A stretch of DNA of 64,000 nt, taken from the NCBI RefSeq assembly GCF_025655475.1, contig NZ_JAHTIK010000001.1:3744032-3808031 (forward strand). The letters are read 5' to 3'. The translations under genes were made by a program, and so were the position numbers. A model generated the notes under the pieces. The model searched no databases. It saw only the letters and a list, made by a program, of their open reading frames with translations, and was not told the origin of the DNA. Each line of letters starts with the position of its first letter. Position 1 is the stretch's first letter. This document shows positions 61,484 to 64,000 of this stretch, one piece after another. The DNA is from Kitasatospora sp. DSM 101779. GTDB lineage: Bacteria; Actinomycetota; Actinomycetes; Streptomycetales; Streptomycetaceae.

Positions 61484-62953
61484 ATGGCGTATGTGGCGGA
61501 CGAGACCCCCTCGCAGCACGGCGTGGACGCTCCGCAGCCGGAGGGCCCCTCGGAGGTGAGGGCTGTGCCGCCGCCGGATCCGGCCGGTGGGCCGCTGCCG
61601 CCGAAAGCCGGCAAGCCGAAGAACGCCGTGGTCAGGGGCGCTTCCGCGGCGGGAGTGCGGACCGGCCGGATGATGCACGGCACGGGCCGGCGGATCCGGA
61701 GGGCGACCTCGGCGGAGGGCGCCGGCGAGTCGGGCCTGGCGAAGCTGATCGAGCTGCACGCACTGAACTCCTTCGGCGACATGCTCATCACGATCGCGCT
61801 CGCCTCCACCATCTTCTTCTCGGTGCCGACCGGCGAGGCCCGCGGCCGGGTGGCGCTCTACCTGCTGATCACCATGGCGCCGTTCGCGCTGCTCGCCCCG
61901 GTGATCGGTCCGTTGCTGGACAAGCTGCCGCACGGTCGCCGTTCGGCGATGGCGATGTCGATGCTGGCCCGGGCGATCCTGGCCTGGACGATGGCCGGTT
62001 CGATCGCCGGAGGGGGGATCGCGCTCTATCCCGAAGCGCTGGGCGTGCTGGTCGCCTCCAAGTCGTACGGCGTGGTGCGCAGCGTGGTGGTGCCGCGGCT
62101 GCTGCCTCCGCAGTTGTCGCTCGTGAAGGCGAACTCGCGGGTGACGCTGGCCGGCCTGCTGGCGACGATGGTCGCGGCCGGGGTGGGCGGACTCCTGCAC
62201 CTGGCCGGTCCGGGGTGGCCGCTGCGCGGGGCGTTCCTGGTGTTCGTGATCGGCACGCTGATGGCGTTTCACCTGCCGCACAAAGTGGACTCGGCCAAGG
62301 GCGAGCAGCGTGCGGTGATGCACGCCGAGGGGCACGGCGCCCGCTCGTCGAAGGCGATCCTGCGGACGGTCGGCCCGTCCGTGATCCTGGCGCTGCGGGC
62401 GGTGTCCTCGCTGCGGTGGCTGGTGGGCTTTCTGGTGATGTTCCTGGCGTTCCTGGTCCGCAAGGAGCCGGTGAGCGGGGTGCCGGAGACGGCGGCGCTG
62501 GGCATCGTGGCCGCGGCGGCGGGAGTGGGGAACGCACTCGGTTCGGTGTTCGGATCGTGGTTGAAGACCCGCGGTTCGGAGGCGACGGTGGCGGCGATGC
62601 TGCTGCTGGCGGCGGTGGCGTCGGCCGTGGCGGCGATCTGGTACAGCCTGCTGACGATCGCCGTGGTGGCGGCGGCCTCGGGCATGGCGGCCTCGCTGGG
62701 CAAGCTGGCGCTGGACGCGGTGATCCAGCGGGACGTGCCGGAGTCGGTGCGGACGTCCGCCTTCGCACGGTCGGAGACGATCCTTCAGCTGTGCTGGGTG
62801 GCGGGCGGCGTGGTGGGCATCTCGCTGCCGCTGAACGCGACGCTGGGCCTGGCGCTGGCGGCGGCGGTGATGACGGCGATGCTGCTGTGGACGCTGCGCT
62901 CGCTGTTCAAGGTGGGGCTTCGCGGGACGGCCACTCGGCCACGGGTGGCATAG
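61484..62953 (+). CDS. MFS transporter with disordered N-terminus
   Basis: The 489-residue protein has a 70-residue Pro/Gly/Ala-rich N-terminal extension. Twelve helices follow, beginning at LAKLIELHALNSFGDMLITIALASTIFFSVP. The segment VIGPLLDKLPHGRRSAMAMSMLARA resembles motif A. The substrate is unknown. A GTG at 61493 is an alternative start. It precedes the DUF2771 gene on the same strand, 60 bp away, but that gene has its own promoter candidate. Confidence 0.9.
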   Translation: MAYVADETPSQHGVDAPQPEGPSEVRAVPPPDPAGGPLPPKAGKPKNAVVRGASAAGVRTGRMMHGTGRRIRRATSAEGAGESGLAKLIELHALNSFGDMLITIALASTIFFSVPTGEARGRVALYLLITMAPFALLAPVIGPLLDKLPHGRRSAMAMSMLARAILAWTMAGSIAGGGIALYPEALGVLVASKSYGVVRSVVVPRLLPPQLSLVKANSRVTLAGLLATMVAAGVGGLLHLAGPGWPLRGAFLVFVIGTLMAFHLPHKVDSAKGEQRAVMHAEGHGARSSKAILRTVGPSVILALRAVSSLRWLVGFLVMFLAFLVRKEPVSGVPETAALGIVAAAAGVGNALGSVFGSWLKTRGSEATVAAMLLLAAVASAVAAIWYSLLTIAVVAAASGMAASLGKLALDAVIQRDVPESVRTSAFARSETILQLCWVAGGVVGISLPLNATLGLALAAAVMTAMLLWTLRSLFKVGLRGTATRPRVA

Positions 62954-63000
62954 CCGCGGCGACTCGGCCACCCCCGCGTCGCGTGATCGCGAAAGCCCGG

Positions 63001-63006
63001 TAGCCT
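63001..63006 (+). promoter_or_regulatory. -10 element TAGCCT for leaderless DUF2771 gene
   Basis: The hexamer ends 7 bp before the ATG at 63014. Confidence 0.55.
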
Positions 63007-63013
63007 CTTGCCC

Positions 63014-63532
63014 ATGAGCCTCAGCACCCGTGCAATCGCCGCCATCGGCGCCGTGGTCGTGATCGGCGCCGGCACGGTCGGCGGTTCCATCGCGTACGCC
63101 AACAGCCAGGGCAAGCCCGACTCGCACGTCGTGACCCTGACCGTCGGCCGTTCGTCGATCACCTCGGCGCCGTTCTGCTACAACGACGGCAAGGCGCTGC
63201 CGCAGGACGTCCTCGCCAAGTGCCAGGTGGACGCGAAGAAGGCCCGCGAGGCCGACACGCTGCCGTCGACCGACGTGCAGGCGAGCGACCGGATCGGCGT
63301 GGGTGTCCCGCCGTCCGTCGCCGACCGCGGCTGGTTCGCCTTCACCGACGGCGGCGCACAGGGCCAGACCCCGCTCGCGCAGGACACCCGCGGCACCACC
63401 TGGTCCGGCTCGGTGCAGGCCTCGCAGGTGCTGAACTCCTCGGGCACCACCACCGTGACGGTCGTCGAGGCCGACCAGAAGACCCAGGAGATCCTGGGCA
63501 TCTGGTACTTCGACATGAAGACCCAGGACTGA
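63014..63532 (+). CDS. DUF2771 secreted or membrane-anchored protein
   Basis: The 172-residue protein has an N-terminal hydrophobic helix (about 8-30, AIAAIGAVVVIGAGTVGGSIAYA) that serves as signal or anchor. A domain with two cysteines (APFCYNDGKAL and AKCQVDAKKA) suggests a disulfide outside the cell. It matches the Streptomyces DUF2771 family. Function is unknown. It lies 10 bp before mqnB, so the two are cotranscribed. Confidence 0.85.
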   Translation: MSLSTRAIAAIGAVVVIGAGTVGGSIAYANSQGKPDSHVVTLTVGRSSITSAPFCYNDGKALPQDVLAKCQVDAKKAREADTLPSTDVQASDRIGVGVPPSVADRGWFAFTDGGAQGQTPLAQDTRGTTWSGSVQASQVLNSSGTTTVTVVEADQKTQEILGIWYFDMKTQD

Positions 63533-63542
63533 CCCTCCGGCG

Positions 63543-64000
63543 ATGAGCCCCAGGCACGACGACGAGCAGTCCGGCCCCCCGGCCGGGCTGCTCGTCGTCG
63601 TCGCGGTGCAGGCCGAGGCCGACGCGGTGCTGCGCGGGCTCGACCGTGCCGGGGCTGCGGGCGTGCCGGTGGAGGTGCTGGCCGGCGGGGTCGGCCCGGC
63701 CGCGGCGGCCGCGGCGACGGCGGTGGCCCTGGCCTCCGGCCGGTTCCGGCTGGCGGTGTCCGCCGGCATCGCGGGCGGCTTCGCCCCGCACGCGCCGGTC
63801 GGTGGGACGGTGGTCGCCTCGGAGATCGTGGCTGCCGACCTCGGCGCCCAGACACCGGAGGGCTTCCGGGACGTCGGCGAGCTGGGCTTCGGCAGTGTGC
63901 GGCACCGCCCCGCGCCGGGCGCGGTCGCCCTGGCGGCGAAGGCCCTGGACGCCGTGACGGGCCCGGTGCTGACCGTCTCCACGGTGACCGGCAGCGCCGA
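63543..64000 (+). CDS. mqnB: Futalosine hydrolase MqnB, N-terminal part (runs off the window end)
   Basis: The first 152 residues are present. The pattern LLVVVAVQAEADAVLRGL, a Gly-rich AGGVGPAAAAAATAVALA and the nucleosidase-type VSAGIAGGFAPHAPVGGTVVASEIVAADLGAQTPEGF match MqnB. That enzyme cleaves futalosine to dehypoxanthinyl futalosine in menaquinone synthesis. In Streptomyces mqnD usually follows, outside this window. The ATG at 63543 lies 10 bp after the DUF2771 stop. Confidence 0.93.
   Translation, partial: MSPRHDDEQSGPPAGLLVVVAVQAEADAVLRGLDRAGAAGVPVEVLAGGVGPAAAAAATAVALASGRFRLAVSAGIAGGFAPHAPVGGTVVASEIVAADLGAQTPEGFRDVGELGFGSVRHRPAPGAVALAAKALDAVTGPVLTVSTVTGSA

Overview
The window is a very GC-rich actinobacterial chromosome segment. 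Strong third-position GC, frequent GTG and TTG starts, several apparently leaderless genes, DUF4229/DUF2530/DUF2771/DUF3027 proteins, a DmdR1-type DtxR regulator and futalosine-pathway menaquinone genes all point to Streptomycetaceae (Streptomyces or Kitasatospora). The gene content resembles the conserved core arm of Streptomyces between mqnA and mqnB. I see no tRNA, rRNA, CRISPR array, transposase or integrase.

Region 1 (1-15 kb): a truncated Ser/Thr kinase, mqnA, a cold-shock protein, an L,D-transpeptidase lipoprotein, a secreted GH87-type alpha-1,3-glucanase, a dicarboxylate-type symporter with altered sodium-site residues, three MFS transporters, a LacI regulator with a DUF4229 partner, a GNAT enzyme and a GlxA-type AraC regulator. 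Region 2 (15.4-25.2 kb): an anti-sigma-like ATPase, an ECF sigma factor overlapping a zinc anti-sigma/maleylpyruvate-isomerase fusion, purU, a solute-binding lipoprotein, a Gln/Gly/Pro-rich membrane protein, an XRE-TPR regulator and a Prim-Pol-like protein. Region 3 (25.7-29.4 kb): the iron regulator dmdR1, a SIS-domain protein, a SLATT/DUF4231 two-TM protein and an alpha/beta hydrolase.

Region 4 (29.3-39.4 kb) is the most interesting part: an FxSxx-COOH RiPP locus on the minus strand. A 60-residue precursor ending in FNSSI (fxsA) is followed by a fused radical-SAM/SPASM/HExxH enzyme (fxsB), an AAC(3)-family acyltransferase, a TIR-like protein (fxsC) and a 1337-residue protein combining a MinD-like ATPase, a TIR-like domain, NB-ARC and TPRs (fxsT). 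A D-2-hydroxyacid dehydrogenase homologue lacking its catalytic arginine follows. The locus joins peptide cyclophane chemistry to signalling domains typical of immune STAND proteins, and a SLATT effector-type protein lies just beyond its far end.

Region 5 (39.6-64 kb): pdxH, a citrate synthase, leaderless serC, a 29-residue membrane peptide, an AraC regulator with a GH35 beta-galactosidase, thpR, a MarR-MFS pair with a clear operator candidate, an MHYT sensor, an orphan hypX, an NCS2 purine permease, DUF2530, a CtpE-like P-type ATPase, a very large sacsin-type ATPase, DUF3027, an MFS protein, DUF2771 and the start of mqnB. Many convergent pairs are separated by strong hairpins, and two coding sequences carry small in-frame GGGGAG/CCCCC-type insertions.
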